Origin: Pseudomonas fluorescens
Lineage (GTDB): Bacteria > Pseudomonadota > Gammaproteobacteria > Pseudomonadales > Pseudomonadaceae
NCBI RefSeq assembly: GCF_001307155.1
Contig: NZ_CP012830.1
Span: 248,001-312,000, forward strand
Length of the DNA: 64,000 bases
Direction: 5' to 3'
Positions 34,764-44,238 of this stretch are shown one piece after another (within the stretch, counting starts at the first letter, position 1; each line of letters begins with the position of its first letter). The position numbers and the translations under genes are program-made. Below the pieces are notes generated by a model. That model was given only the letters and a program-made list of their open reading frames with translations, ran no database searches and was not told the DNA's origin.

Positions 34764-35324
34764 TTACGGCTCAAGGCCGATAGGGAAAAACTCGCCGCCA
34801 CTCCAGACACCCAACCAGCGTTGCCCGTCGATTTCGCGGGTCACGGCCAGTTCGACCAGTTGATAAAACACGTTGCGATGGATCAGCGCTTCAAGGTTGG
34901 TGCGTACATGCACGTAAGGCGCAGGCTCCTGGGTCACTGGATCGATCACGACCCGCAACGGATGCTCGGCACCCGCCTCGGCCTGCTCATCAACATTGGT
35001 GGTGAAGCGCAACAACTGGGCTTCGCCCTCGCCTTCGACCTCCAGCGTTACAGCAATGAAAGGCGCGTCATCGACCTTGATCCCGACTTTCTCGACCGGA
35101 GTAATCAGGAAGTAATCATCGCCGTCGCGGCGAATGATGGTGGAGAACAGCTTGACCATCGGCTTGCGCCCGATCGGCGTGCCCAGGTAATACCAGGTGC
35201 CGTCGCGGGCGATGCGCATGTCGATATCGCCGCAGAAGTCGGGGTTCCACAAATGGACCGGTGGCAAGCCTTTGGACTTGGGGATTTGCCCCAACAGATC
35301 ATTAGCTTTTTGCGGACCATTCAT
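34764..35324 (-). CDS. DUF1285 domain protein
   Basis: The 186-residue protein is a recognised DUF1285 protein. It contains LWNPDFCGDIDMRIARDGTWYYLGTPIGRKPMVKLFSTIIRRD and YFLITPVEKVGIKVDDAPF, both conserved in that family. The fold is beta-rich and probably soluble. Its function is not established. It is preceded on the same strand by a DUF4823 lipoprotein 17 bases away, which makes the two a likely operon. Start at the ATG at 35324. Confidence 0.88.
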   Translation of the reverse strand: MNGPQKANDLLGQIPKSKGLPPVHLWNPDFCGDIDMRIARDGTWYYLGTPIGRKPMVKLFSTIIRRDGDDYFLITPVEKVGIKVDDAPFIAVTLEVEGEGEAQLLRFTTNVDEQAEAGAEHPLRVVIDPVTQEPAPYVHVRTNLEALIHRNVFYQLVELAVTREIDGQRWLGVWSGGEFFPIGLEP

Positions 35325-35341
35325 GCTGCTCTCCTGGTGAG

Positions 35342-35947
35342 TTACCGATCGCTCATGCCCAGCAGGCTACGAGCGTATTGCGCAAGCGGCTGAGCGATCA
35401 AGTCTTCTGGCTTGTTGTCGTGGAACGTCAGTAAACCGCCACGACTCTTGATTCGTGCAGTATCGATCAAATACTGGGTGCTGGTCTCGATCAGCATGAT
35501 CTGAATCACTCCACTGTCGATCCCCAGGCGATCCACGGCACCCTGATCGAGCAATTCATCCGAGTTGCCGATACGGTCGTCGGCCTTGGCAAATCGGGTG
35601 TAGAGCAGGTAATGCGCGCCAGCTGCACGCGCCTCGCCCATGGCGGTGTCGAGACCTTCGGGGGCGCGGGCACGGCGAACCATCGGGAAATATTCGATGA
35701 AGCCGTTGAAGGCTTCTTCAGCGACCACGTTCGGCCGCGGATAGGCACTGCCCGGCGGCACAAAAGCACCTTGGGCAATGTAGATAAACGAGTCCGGCTG
35801 AATGCGCAGATTATTCACGCGATGGCTGTCGCTGTGATCAAGCAGACCAGAGTCGCTCATGTGGTAGCGAACCCCTTCGCCCATGTCGCTGACATTCATG
35901 CAGCCGCCAAGCGCCAAAAAGGCCAGCAGCAAAACCAGGCTACGCAT
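35342..35947 (-). CDS. DUF4823 lipoprotein
   Basis: The 201-residue product starts at the ATG at 35947, after GGAGG at good spacing. The signal peptide MRSLVLLLAFLALGGC has lipobox LGGC. The rest matches DUF4823 proteins (YVSDMGEGVRYHMSDSGLL-like start, YIAQGAFVPPGSAYPRPN). It is a periplasm-facing lipoprotein of unknown function. It is followed by the DUF1285 gene after 17 bases. A REP pair is upstream, between this gene and moaA. Confidence 0.85.
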   Translation of the reverse strand: MRSLVLLLAFLALGGCMNVSDMGEGVRYHMSDSGLLDHSDSHRVNNLRIQPDSFIYIAQGAFVPPGSAYPRPNVVAEEAFNGFIEYFPMVRRARAPEGLDTAMGEARAAGAHYLLYTRFAKADDRIGNSDELLDQGAVDRLGIDSGVIQIMLIETSTQYLIDTARIKSRGGLLTFHDNKPEDLIAQPLAQYARSLLGMSDR

Positions 35948-36052
35948 CCTATCCTCCAGAGGCCGGTGACGGAAAACCGGCGAATGTCGGCAGGATGCAG
36001 CTTCCGCGCCAGTCCTTGAGGACTTGAACATTTCCAGATTGAGAATGAGCAC

Positions 36053-36188
36053 CTGTGGCGAGGGAGCTTGCTCCCGCTCGGCGGCGCAGCCGTCGTAAAA
36101 CAGGTAAATGCGGTATGCCCGACAGGTCGCGGGGATATGTTTTCAGGGCCGCTTCGCGACCCAGCGGGAGCAAGCTCCCTCGCCACAG
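36053..36188. repeat. REP pair with long spacer, GAGGGAGC type
   Basis: GTGGCGAGGGAGCTTGCTCC at 36055-36074 extends to CGCT and is repeated inverted at about 36163-36187. The middle holds two shorter stems, one around GCTCGGCGGC and one around GGGCCGCTTCGCGACC. This is a full Pseudomonas REP doublet. It lies between the DUF4823 gene (transcribed away) and the end of moaA, in a gap of about 250 bases. Confidence 0.88.
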
Positions 36189-36195
36189 AGATTTA

Positions 36196-37164
36196 TCAGC
36201 CGCCGATAATCTTCATGATTGTTGCGCCACCAGAGAATGCCACTTCCTGCTTGTCGCCCAGAGCTTTCACCAGCAGACGCTGGAGCGCCGGCAATGCTTG
36301 ATGACGGGGTTTGTCCAGCAAGTCACCGACATAGTGGCGGTTACTCGACGACAGGCAGCCATGCAGCCAGCCAGTGGAGGACAGCCGCAAGCGTGAGCAC
36401 GTGCGGCAGAACGGCACGCTTTCATTGGCGATCACGCCGAAATAGCCGCGCCCCGGAATTTCGTAACGCACGGCTGTTGCATCCACCGGCGCGTCGGCCT
36501 GCAGGTACTCATAACGCTCGCCGATCAGGCCCAGCAACTGCTTGAGGCTGACAAACTGCTGCAGGAATGCGTTCGAATCGCTGGCCAGATGGCCCATGCG
36601 CATCAGCTCGATGAAGCGCAATTCATAACCGCGCTCCAGGCAATAATCGAGCAACGGCATCACTTGATCGAGGTTCTGCCCGCGCAACGGCACCATGTTG
36701 ACCTTGATCTTGATGCCCGCTGCGCGAGCCTGGTCCATGCCGTTGAGCACCGTCGCCAGATCGCCACCGCGCGCAATGCTGCGGAACGCATCGGCGTCCA
36801 GGGTATCGAGGGAAACGTTGATCCGCCGAATGCCGGCGTCCACCAGCAAGGGCAGCTTTTTCGCCAGCAACTGACCGTTGGTGGTCAGGCTGATGTCGGC
36901 AAGGCCCATCTCCCCGACAGCCGTCATGAAGGTTTCCAGCTTCGGGCTCACCAGCGGCTCGCCACCGGTGATGCGCAAGCGCTCGATGCCCGCGGCTTCG
37001 ATCAGATAGGCAACGCCGCGCGCCATGGCCTCGGCCGACAGTTCATCCTGCGCAGCCACCAGTCGCTTGCCATTGGGCACGCAATAGGTACAGGCGTAGT
37101 TGCAGGCGGAGGTCAGACTGACCCGCAAATTGCGGAACTGCCTGCCTTGTCGGTCAACGATCAT
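36196..37164 (-). CDS. moaA: GTP 3',8-cyclase
   Basis: MoaA is the radical SAM enzyme that rearranges GTP to 3',8-cyclo-GTP in the first step of molybdenum cofactor synthesis. The 322-residue protein has the SAM-cluster motif C21-x3-C25-x2-C28, the GGEP motif (67-70), the C-terminal second [4Fe-4S] cluster C253, C256 and C270, and the essential C-terminal Gly-Gly. No other moa gene is adjacent. In many pseudomonads moaA occurs in more than one copy, so this could be a second one. The enzyme would also serve the Mo hydroxylase at 57.7-60.5 kb. A perfect inverted repeat lies 32 bases before its start. Confidence 0.95.
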   Translation of the reverse strand: MIVDRQGRQFRNLRVSLTSACNYACTYCVPNGKRLVAAQDELSAEAMARGVAYLIEAAGIERLRITGGEPLVSPKLETFMTAVGEMGLADISLTTNGQLLAKKLPLLVDAGIRRINVSLDTLDADAFRSIARGGDLATVLNGMDQARAAGIKIKVNMVPLRGQNLDQVMPLLDYCLERGYELRFIELMRMGHLASDSNAFLQQFVSLKQLLGLIGERYEYLQADAPVDATAVRYEIPGRGYFGVIANESVPFCRTCSRLRLSSTGWLHGCLSSSNRHYVGDLLDKPRHQALPALQRLLVKALGDKQEVAFSGGATIMKIIGG

Positions 37165-37195
37165 GGATCACTCCGGCGAAAGTAGATTCGGAAAC

Positions 37196-37227
37196 GCTAA
37201 AACTTGACTCACAAATCAAGTTTTAGC
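37196..37227. promoter_or_regulatory. Perfect 12-base inverted repeat upstream of moaA
   Basis: GCTAAAACTTGA (37196-37207) and TCAAGTTTTAGC (37216-37227) are exact inverted repeats with an eight-base spacer. It ends 32 bases before the moaA start. It has no T-run after it on either strand, so it is more likely an operator or an mRNA leader stem than a terminator. Confidence 0.7.
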
Positions 37228-37259
37228 AATACCTAAGCCTGAGTATATTCCTGGGGCAC

Positions 37260-37286
37260 TGCGCCATACAGAGAAAACATGGCGCA
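37260..37286. repeat. Inverted repeat after the TetR gene
   Basis: TGCGCCAT (37260-37267) and ATGGCGCA (37279-37286) form an 8-base stem around an 11-base loop, 19 bases after the TetR stop codon. It has no T-run. It may help end that transcript with Rho. Confidence 0.5.
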
Positions 37287-37304
37287 ATAAGGCATCTGAA
37301 TGGT

Positions 37305-37943
37305 TCAGCTGCTCGGCGTGTCGGTATCGCGCTTGCGCTTGTTGCCCATGCGCACGCCGATGTCCATCAGGAACTGGAAGAAACCTTCCTGATCTTCCAG
37401 CACGTTGCTCCAGAACGGCGAGTGATACAGCGCAACAGCGCCGTGCACCAGCGCCCAGGAAGCGCAGTAGTGGAAGTACGGCGGCACGTCTTCAAGCTTG
37501 CCTTCGCTGATGCGGCCCTTGATCAACAAGGTCAGGCGTTCGAAGTTGGAGGCGCGAATCTTGTGCAACTCCTCGACCATCTCCGGCACCTGATTGCCCT
37601 TGACCACCTTCTCTTCCAGGCGATCGAACAACCGGTAACGTTGCGGATCGCGCATGCGGAATTCGAAATAGGCCCGGGACAGGGCTTCCTTATCCTTATC
37701 GACATCGGCAGAGTGCAGCAGCTCGTTCAGGTCACGCTCGTAATCGAGCATCAGGCGCAGATAGATCTCCGCCTTGGACTTGAAGTGCTTGTAGATGGTG
37801 CCTTTGCCGATACCCACGGCATCAGCGATCATCTCGACGGTGACACTGTCTTCACCTTGTTCGAGGAACAGCTTGAGCGCGGTGTCGAGAATTTCTTGCT
37901 CGCGGCGACGAAACTCACGGACCTTACGAGGTTCTTTATGCAT
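37305..37943 (-). CDS. TetR-family transcriptional regulator
   Basis: The 212-residue regulator has the TetR helix-turn-helix at about 13-65 (EILDTALKLFLEQGEDSVTVEMIADAVGIGKGTIYKHFKSKAEIYLRLM). A helical ligand domain continues to the C-terminus, rich in aromatic residues (YFHYCASWALVHGAVALYHSPFWSN). In P. aeruginosa a TetR gene also lies near tatD-pilZ, so this may be its orthologue. The ligand and targets are not known. The gene starts at the ATG at 37943 and is divergent from the class V aminotransferase (79 bases). Confidence 0.9.
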   Translation of the reverse strand: MHKEPRKVREFRRREQEILDTALKLFLEQGEDSVTVEMIADAVGIGKGTIYKHFKSKAEIYLRLMLDYERDLNELLHSADVDKDKEALSRAYFEFRMRDPQRYRLFDRLEEKVVKGNQVPEMVEELHKIRASNFERLTLLIKGRISEGKLEDVPPYFHYCASWALVHGAVALYHSPFWSNVLEDQEGFFQFLMDIGVRMGNKRKRDTDTPSS

Positions 37944-38022
37944 AAGAAAAGGTCTGTAGGGGTCAAAATACGAAGCCGCGTATTATGCCTAACTTGCGCC
38001 AAATTGCACGGATCATCCGACC

Positions 38023-39156
38023 ATGACTATGTTTCTTGATGAATTTGTACAGGCTCCAGGCCTGCGTTATTTGAATCATGCAGCCGTTGCACCCTGGCCA
38101 AATCGCGCCGCCATGGCGGTGACACGCTTCGCTCAAGAGAACGTTTTACTGGGCGCACGGGACTATTCGGACTGGATGGACCTGGAACAACGCCTGCGTG
38201 AACGGCTGATGCGCCTGCTTAATGCACCGTCGACGGATGATGTGGCGCTGGTCAAAAATACTTCTGAAGCATTGTCTTTTGTCGCCTTCGGACTGCCATG
38301 GCAAATCGGCGACCAGATCGTCATCAGCGATGAAGAATTCCCTTCCAATCGCATTGTCTGGGAAGCATTGGCGGCACAAGGCGTGGAAGTGGTGCAGGCC
38401 AGTCTCACCGGCGATGACCCGGAAGGCGCCCTGTTGGCAGCCTGCGGACCGCGCACCCGGTTGATGTCGGTGAGCGCGGTGCAATTCGCCAGCGGTCTGC
38501 GCCTCGACTTGCAACGCCTGGGTGCCGGCTGCAAACAACAGAACGTGCTGTTTTGCATCGACGCCATCCAGCAGCTGGGCGCCCTGCCCTTCGACGTCCA
38601 GAGCTATCAATGCGACTTCGCCATGGCCGACGGCCACAAATGGCTGCTCGGGCCAGAAGGCCTGGGGGTGTTCTATGTACGTAGCGAATTGCGTGAACAG
38701 CTGAAACTGCACGAGTTCGGCTGGCACATGCTCGAACACATGGGCGATTACACTCGCTCCGGATGGGAACCGGCCAAGAGTGCACGACGCTTTGAATGCG
38801 GCAGCCCGAACATGCTCGGGGCGATGGCGCTGGAAGCCAGCCTGTCGTTATTGGAAGAAGTCGGCATGGAGCACGTCGCCGCACTGATCGCCGAGCGCGT
38901 GAAATGGCTGCAGGACGGCCTGAGCGCAATTCCCGGCGTCGTACTGCATAGCCCGCTGAATCCAGCCCGGCGCGGGGGGATTCTTTCGTTCAGTATCGAT
39001 GGCATCGATATTCAGACCGTTTATGAGGCCCTGAAAGCCGAACAGGTGGTCTGTATCCCACGCGGCCCAGGCATTCGCTTTTCACCGCACTTCTACACCG
39101 AAAAGCGCGTAATTGACGAAACTGTCGCCATTGTCGCGTCGATCGCCAAGCAGTGA
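38023..39156 (+). CDS. Class V aminotransferase-fold PLP enzyme (cysteine-desulfurase-like)
   Basis: The 377-residue PLP enzyme belongs to the class V (NifS/CsdA-like) family. The cofactor aspartate is D180 in FCIDAIQQLG, and the Schiff-base lysine is K206 in ADGHKWLLGPEG. A typical cysteine desulfurase has an active-site Cys in the C-terminal loop; I do not see a clear counterpart here, so kynureninase-, isopenicillin-epimerase- or selenocysteine-lyase-like activity is possible. The ATG at 38023 is divergent from the TetR gene. The rgsA sRNA follows on the same strand 90 bases downstream. Exact substrate unknown. Confidence 0.85.
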   Translation: MTMFLDEFVQAPGLRYLNHAAVAPWPNRAAMAVTRFAQENVLLGARDYSDWMDLEQRLRERLMRLLNAPSTDDVALVKNTSEALSFVAFGLPWQIGDQIVISDEEFPSNRIVWEALAAQGVEVVQASLTGDDPEGALLAACGPRTRLMSVSAVQFASGLRLDLQRLGAGCKQQNVLFCIDAIQQLGALPFDVQSYQCDFAMADGHKWLLGPEGLGVFYVRSELREQLKLHEFGWHMLEHMGDYTRSGWEPAKSARRFECGSPNMLGAMALEASLSLLEEVGMEHVAALIAERVKWLQDGLSAIPGVVLHSPLNPARRGGILSFSIDGIDIQTVYEALKAEQVVCIPRGPGIRFSPHFYTEKRVIDETVAIVASIAKQ

Positions 39157-39211
39157 GAACCCAAGCGAAGCGCCTGTATTCCAAATCTGTTTAAGAAACA
39201 GCAGGGGCAAA

Positions 39212-39240
39212 CTGGACTCGGCGCAATAGTGATCAATACT
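39212..39240 (+). promoter_or_regulatory. Proposed RpoS-type promoter of rgsA
   Basis: CTGGAC (39212-39217), a 17-base spacer and AATACT (39235-39240, within CAATACT) resemble a sigma-38 promoter with its C-N-A-T-A-C-T -10 element. The RNA would start at about 39247. RgsA in P. aeruginosa is reported to depend on RpoS. Confidence 0.55.
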
Positions 39241-39246
39241 TGAACT

Positions 39247-39364
39247 GTCGGCGTGACATCTCCCCCAAGTGTTGCGCCGATGAAGGTACCAAAGGACCGC
39301 GTACCTTTGTTTTACTCCTAATGGTCTTAACCCGGATTCACCCCCCAGAACCCGGGTTTTTTTT
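39247..39364 (+). ncRNA. rgsA: RgsA (P16) small regulatory RNA
   Basis: This intergenic stretch between the class V aminotransferase gene and tatD is where P. aeruginosa encodes RgsA, a stress-related Hfq-dependent sRNA of about 120 nt that needs RpoS. From the proposed start at 39247, the RNA shows a 5' segment with a C-rich stretch (CTCCCCC). A hairpin follows (AAGGTAC at 39283-39289 with GTACCTT at 39301-39307), then an unpaired seed (39307-39324). A terminator hairpin (AACCCGG at 39329-39335 with CCGGGTT around 39351-39357) and an eight-T run close it. The seed TTGTTTTACTCCTAATGG matches the complement of the acpP ribosome-binding region (45830-45848). RgsA is known to repress acpP and fis in P. 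aeruginosa. The promoter and exact 5' end are inferred. Confidence 0.8.
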
Positions 39365-39394
39365 GCCTGCGATTTGAGCCAGCGGCTCAACCTG

Positions 39395-40183
39395 TCAAAT
39401 CGACTTGACGTGCGCCAACGGAAACAGCCGCTTGAAGTTCTCCGTAGTTTGCTCGGCAAAGCGTTCGTAGGATTCGCCGCGCAACATGGCCAGAAACTCC
39501 GCCACATCCCGCACGTACTGCGGAAGGTTCGGCTTGCCGCGATGAGGGATCGGTGCCAGGTACGGCGAATCGGTTTCCACCAGCAGACGGTCCGCCGGTA
39601 CTTGCCGGGCCACATCGCGCAAGGCGTCCGCATTACGGAACGTCACGATCCCCGACAACGAAATATAAAAACCCAGATCCAGTGCGGCCTTGGCCATGTC
39701 CCAATCTTCGGTGAAGCAATGCAACACCCCCGCCTGCGGCAACGCTGCCTCACGCAATAACGCCAGCGTATCGGCGCGGGCGCCACGGGTGTGGACAATC
39801 ACCGGTTTGCCGGTCTGCTGGGCCGCTTGCAGGTGCAAACGGAAGGACTCCTGCTGCAACTCGGCCGCTTCCGGCTCGTAGTGGTAATCCAGACCGGTTT
39901 CACCGATTGCCACCACCCGCGGGTGATTGAGTTCCTGCAGCAGCCAGTCCAGCGCCGGCGCGGCGCCCGGCTGAACATCCAGTGGATGCACGCCCACCGA
40001 ACAATCGACATCGTCGTAACGCTCGGCGAGGGCCTTGACGTCCTTGGCGTTGTCGACACTGACGCCGATACACAGAAAGTGCCCTACCCCGCGCTGACGA
40101 GCAGCGGCAAGTGCAGCATCCAGCGAGCCGTCGTGTGCGGCGAGGTCGAGACGGTCAAGGTGACAATGGGAATCTACGAGCAT
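39395..40183 (-). CDS. TatD-family metal-dependent hydrolase (YcfH-type)
   Basis: The 262-residue hydrolase starts at the ATG at 40183; a TTG at 40195 is possible but has no better signal. The metal ligands include H6 and H8 in VDSHCHLD, and VKTETDSPYLAP-like VETDSPYLAPIPHRG near the end is diagnostic. It matches the YcfH type of TatD nuclease-like proteins more than E. coli TatD. Such enzymes may be 3'-5' exonucleases or D-aminoacyl-tRNA deacylases. It is the last gene of the mltG-tmk-holB-pilZ operon; its TTG alternative directly follows the pilZ stop codon. Confidence 0.9.
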   Translation of the reverse strand: MLVDSHCHLDRLDLAAHDGSLDAALAAARQRGVGHFLCIGVSVDNAKDVKALAERYDDVDCSVGVHPLDVQPGAAPALDWLLQELNHPRVVAIGETGLDYHYEPEAAELQQESFRLHLQAAQQTGKPVIVHTRGARADTLALLREAALPQAGVLHCFTEDWDMAKAALDLGFYISLSGIVTFRNADALRDVARQVPADRLLVETDSPYLAPIPHRGKPNLPQYVRDVAEFLAMLRGESYERFAEQTTENFKRLFPLAHVKSI

Positions 40184-40195
40184 AAAAGACGGCAA

Positions 40196-40552
40196 CTACA
40201 TCGTATGAGTGGGACGGTCGGACTTCAGGGCTCCGACCAGGTAGGTTTCGATTCGGCTTCGAGCGGTGTCATCGCCTTCATTGAACTGCACGCCGACACC
40301 GGCAGCGCGATTCCCCTGAGCCCCTTTGGGGGTAATCCAGGTCACGGTACCGGCCACCGGAATTTTTTCCGGTTCATCCATCAAGTGCAGCAGCATGAAT
40401 ACCTCGTCGCCCAACTTGTAGCTTTTGTTGGTCGGGATAAACAGACCGCCGTTCTTGATGAACGGCATGTAGGCCGCATAAAGCACGGATTTGTCCTTGA
40501 TGGTCAGGGACAGGATGCCGTTACGCGGGCCCAGGCTGACAAGTTCATTCAT
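40196..40552 (-). CDS. pilZ: Type IV pilus biogenesis protein PilZ
   Basis: The 118-residue protein is the original PilZ (type IV fimbriae assembly), needed for pilus biogenesis and now known to bind the PilB ATPase and FimX. The ATG at 40552 gives a 118-residue product as in P. aeruginosa, and AGGTC lies upstream; the frame to 40564 adds four residues. Segments typical of PilZ are YAAYMPFIKNGGLFIPT, YKLGDEVFMLLHL, WITPKGAQGNRAAGVGVQF and the end KSDRPTHTM. It lacks the RxxxR c-di-GMP motif of other PilZ domains, as expected for PilZ itself. It lies between holB and tatD in a conserved order. Confidence 0.95.
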   Translation of the reverse strand: MNELVSLGPRNGILSLTIKDKSVLYAAYMPFIKNGGLFIPTNKSYKLGDEVFMLLHLMDEPEKIPVAGTVTWITPKGAQGNRAAGVGVQFNEGDDTARSRIETYLVGALKSDRPTHTM

Positions 40553-40594
40553 GCTGACCTCCATGGCTGATGATCAGAGTCTAGGCGCAGACGC

Positions 40595-42215
<1,621 letters not shown>

Positions 42216-42225
42216 TTAGTCAGAG

Positions 42226-43416
42226 TCATTGCGAGCTTTGCGGCTCATCGGCACTCGGTGCCGGAGTAGCAGCTGGAGCCGGAGCCGGTTGCGATGACGG
42301 CAGTTGCGGTGCCGCCTCTGGTGCCGTGTCAGGCGACGCTGAAGGAGTCGCTGTCTGCGCATCAGGCGCTACGGCCCCGTTGGCCGGCGCCGGGCTGGAA
42401 CGGTAATCGGCACGCCGTTTGATCTGGAACTCGCGCACAGCACTGTTGTGGGCATCCAGGTCGTCGGAGAAAACATGACTGCCGTCACCGCGTGCCACGA
42501 AATATAAACTGGTGCCGGACACCGGATTCAGCGCCGCATGAATCGCTTCACGACCGACCATGGCAATCGGCGTCGGCGGCAACCCAGCGATCATATAAGT
42601 ATTGTAGGGCGTCGGTTCTTTCAGGTGGGCGCGGGTCAATTTGCCGTTGTAGCGATCACCCAGGCCATAGATCACGGTCGGATCGGTTTGCAGCAACATG
42701 CCGATCTGCATGCGCCGCACGAACACTCCGGCAATCTGCCCTCGCTCTTGCGGCACACCGGTTTCCTTCTCGACCAGCGAGGCCATGATCAGCGCCTGAT
42801 AGGGTTCGGTATAGGGTGCGTCAGGGGAGCGCTTGTTCCACTCTTTTGCGAGGACGTCATCGAGGCGCTCGTACGCTTTTTCCAGCAGCTCGGCATCGGT
42901 CATGCCCCGCACAAAACGATAGGTGTCCGGGAAAAACCGACCCTCCGGAAACACTCCGGCGTGACCGAGCTTGTCCATCACATCGCTGTCGCTCAGTCCC
43001 GCAAGGGTTTGTTGGAGTTTGTCATTTTTTGCCAGCGCCGCACGGACCTGATGGAAGTTCCAGCCCTCGACCAGCGTCAGGCTGTACTGAACCACTTCAC
43101 CGCGCTGCCAAAGACCGATCAAGCCCTGTGCATTCATCCCCGGGAGCATGCGGTATTCACCGCTGTGCAGCGGCTGCGCAGCAAGGTTCAAGCGCCAGTA
43201 CAGGCGCAGCCAAAAGGCGTCCTGAAGCACGCCATCGGTTTCGAGGCGATTGAAGGTCCCGGACGGTGTCGCGCCGTTCGGTACATCCAGTAACTCTTCC
43301 TGAGTAATCTTGAGTGGCTGCTCCAGCGCCGAGTTGATCTTCCAGGCCGAAGCGCCCAGCAGTAGCCCTGCCAGAACCAGTCCGGTTTCCAGCAGCAGCA
43401 AGAATTTACGTCTCAC
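42226..43416 (-). CDS. mltG: Endolytic peptidoglycan transglycosylase
   Basis: MltG cuts nascent glycan strands at the inner membrane and is thought to end their elongation. The 396-residue protein has an N-terminal membrane anchor (LLLLETGLVLAGLLLGASAW), a LysM-like region, and the YceG catalytic segment MASLVEKETGVPQERGQIAGVFVRRM with the V-E-K-E-T motif (E216/E218). A Pro/Ala/Gln-rich tail of about 55 residues extends past the catalytic domain, beyond the usual 330-340 length. It starts 3 bases after the pabC stop. As in other gamma-proteobacteria it sits between pabC and tmk. Confidence 0.95.
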   Translation of the reverse strand: MRRKFLLLLETGLVLAGLLLGASAWKINSALEQPLKITQEELLDVPNGATPSGTFNRLETDGVLQDAFWLRLYWRLNLAAQPLHSGEYRMLPGMNAQGLIGLWQRGEVVQYSLTLVEGWNFHQVRAALAKNDKLQQTLAGLSDSDVMDKLGHAGVFPEGRFFPDTYRFVRGMTDAELLEKAYERLDDVLAKEWNKRSPDAPYTEPYQALIMASLVEKETGVPQERGQIAGVFVRRMQIGMLLQTDPTVIYGLGDRYNGKLTRAHLKEPTPYNTYMIAGLPPTPIAMVGREAIHAALNPVSGTSLYFVARGDGSHVFSDDLDAHNSAVREFQIKRRADYRSSPAPANGAVAPDAQTATPSASPDTAPEAAPQLPSSQPAPAPAATPAPSADEPQSSQ

Positions 43417-43419
43417 GAA

Positions 43420-44238
43420 TCAAGCATCCAGTAGCGCGCGGGCAATGCCTTGCAGTTTACGGGTGAGCGGCCCAACCGGCCAGCTCAGTGCAACATAAGC
43501 GCGTACCGGCCAGATGCCGTACACGCTGTTGCAGACGAAAACTTCATCAGCCTGTTGCAGCTGATCAAGACTGATGTCAGTGACATGCATGACAATCCCC
43601 AGCCTTTCGGCCTGGGACAAGAGTTCGGCGCGCATCACTCCGGCGACGCCACAACGACTCAGATCAGCCGTCAACAACGCGCCATCACGCACCAGGAACA
43701 GATTACTGAAAACACCCTCGATCACCCGTCCCTGAAGATCCAGCATCAAGCCTTCGGCGTGCTCGCCGTCCTGCCATTCGGAACGGGCAATGACTTGTTC
43801 GAGACGATTGAGGTGCTTGAGGCCGGCCAGTAGCGGCTGCTCGGAAAGTCGGGTAGCGCAGGGAAACAGCCGAATACCTTGCTGCGCGTGCACGGCAGGA
43901 TAAGCCGCAGGAGGATTGCCTAGAAGAATACGCCGCGGCGACACCGATGGATCGGCTGCGTAACCGCGCTGGCTATCGCCACGGGTCAGCATCAGCTTGA
44001 GCACACCTTCGCCAAGGGCGGCGGCGTAGGTCAGCAGCTCGCTGCGAATCAATGCATGATCCGCGTTAATCGCCAAGCGCGAGCAGCCATCGGCCAGACG
44101 ACTCAAATGTCGATCCAGCAACAATGGCTGCCCACCCTTGACGGCGATGGTCTCGAACAGACCATCGCCGTACGCCAGGCCGCGGTCTTTAAGCGACAGT
44201 GCGTCAGCCGGCTGACCGTCGACCCAGCTTTCCATCAT
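43420..44238 (-). CDS. pabC: Aminodeoxychorismate lyase
   Basis: PabC converts 4-amino-4-deoxychorismate to p-aminobenzoate and pyruvate for folate synthesis. The 272-residue fold-type IV PLP enzyme has the Schiff-base lysine K141 in [14 protein letters not shown] and the D-amino-acid-transferase-like N-terminus [17 protein letters not shown]. The ATG at 44238 overlaps the fabF stop by 4 bases (ATGA), suggesting coupled translation. The weak ribosome site fits that. Confidence 0.94.
   Translation of the reverse strand: MMESWVDGQPADALSLKDRGLAYGDGLFETIAVKGGQPLLLDRHLSRLADGCSRLAINADHALIRSELLTYAAALGEGVLKLMLTRGDSQRGYAADPSVSPRRILLGNPPAAYPAVHAQQGIRLFPCATRLSEQPLLAGLKHLNRLEQVIARSEWQDGEHAEGLMLDLQGRVIEGVFSNLFLVRDGALLTADLSRCGVAGVMRAELLSQAERLGIVMHVTDISLDQLQQADEVFVCNSVYGIWPVRAYVALSWPVGPLTRKLQGIARALLDA

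Noticed and set aside
39219..39279. Long stem CGGCGCAA/TTGCGCCG across the rgsA 5' region
   Set aside because: The first arm lies in the proposed promoter and would not be transcribed, so it cannot be an RNA stem of rgsA unless the start is upstream of 39219.
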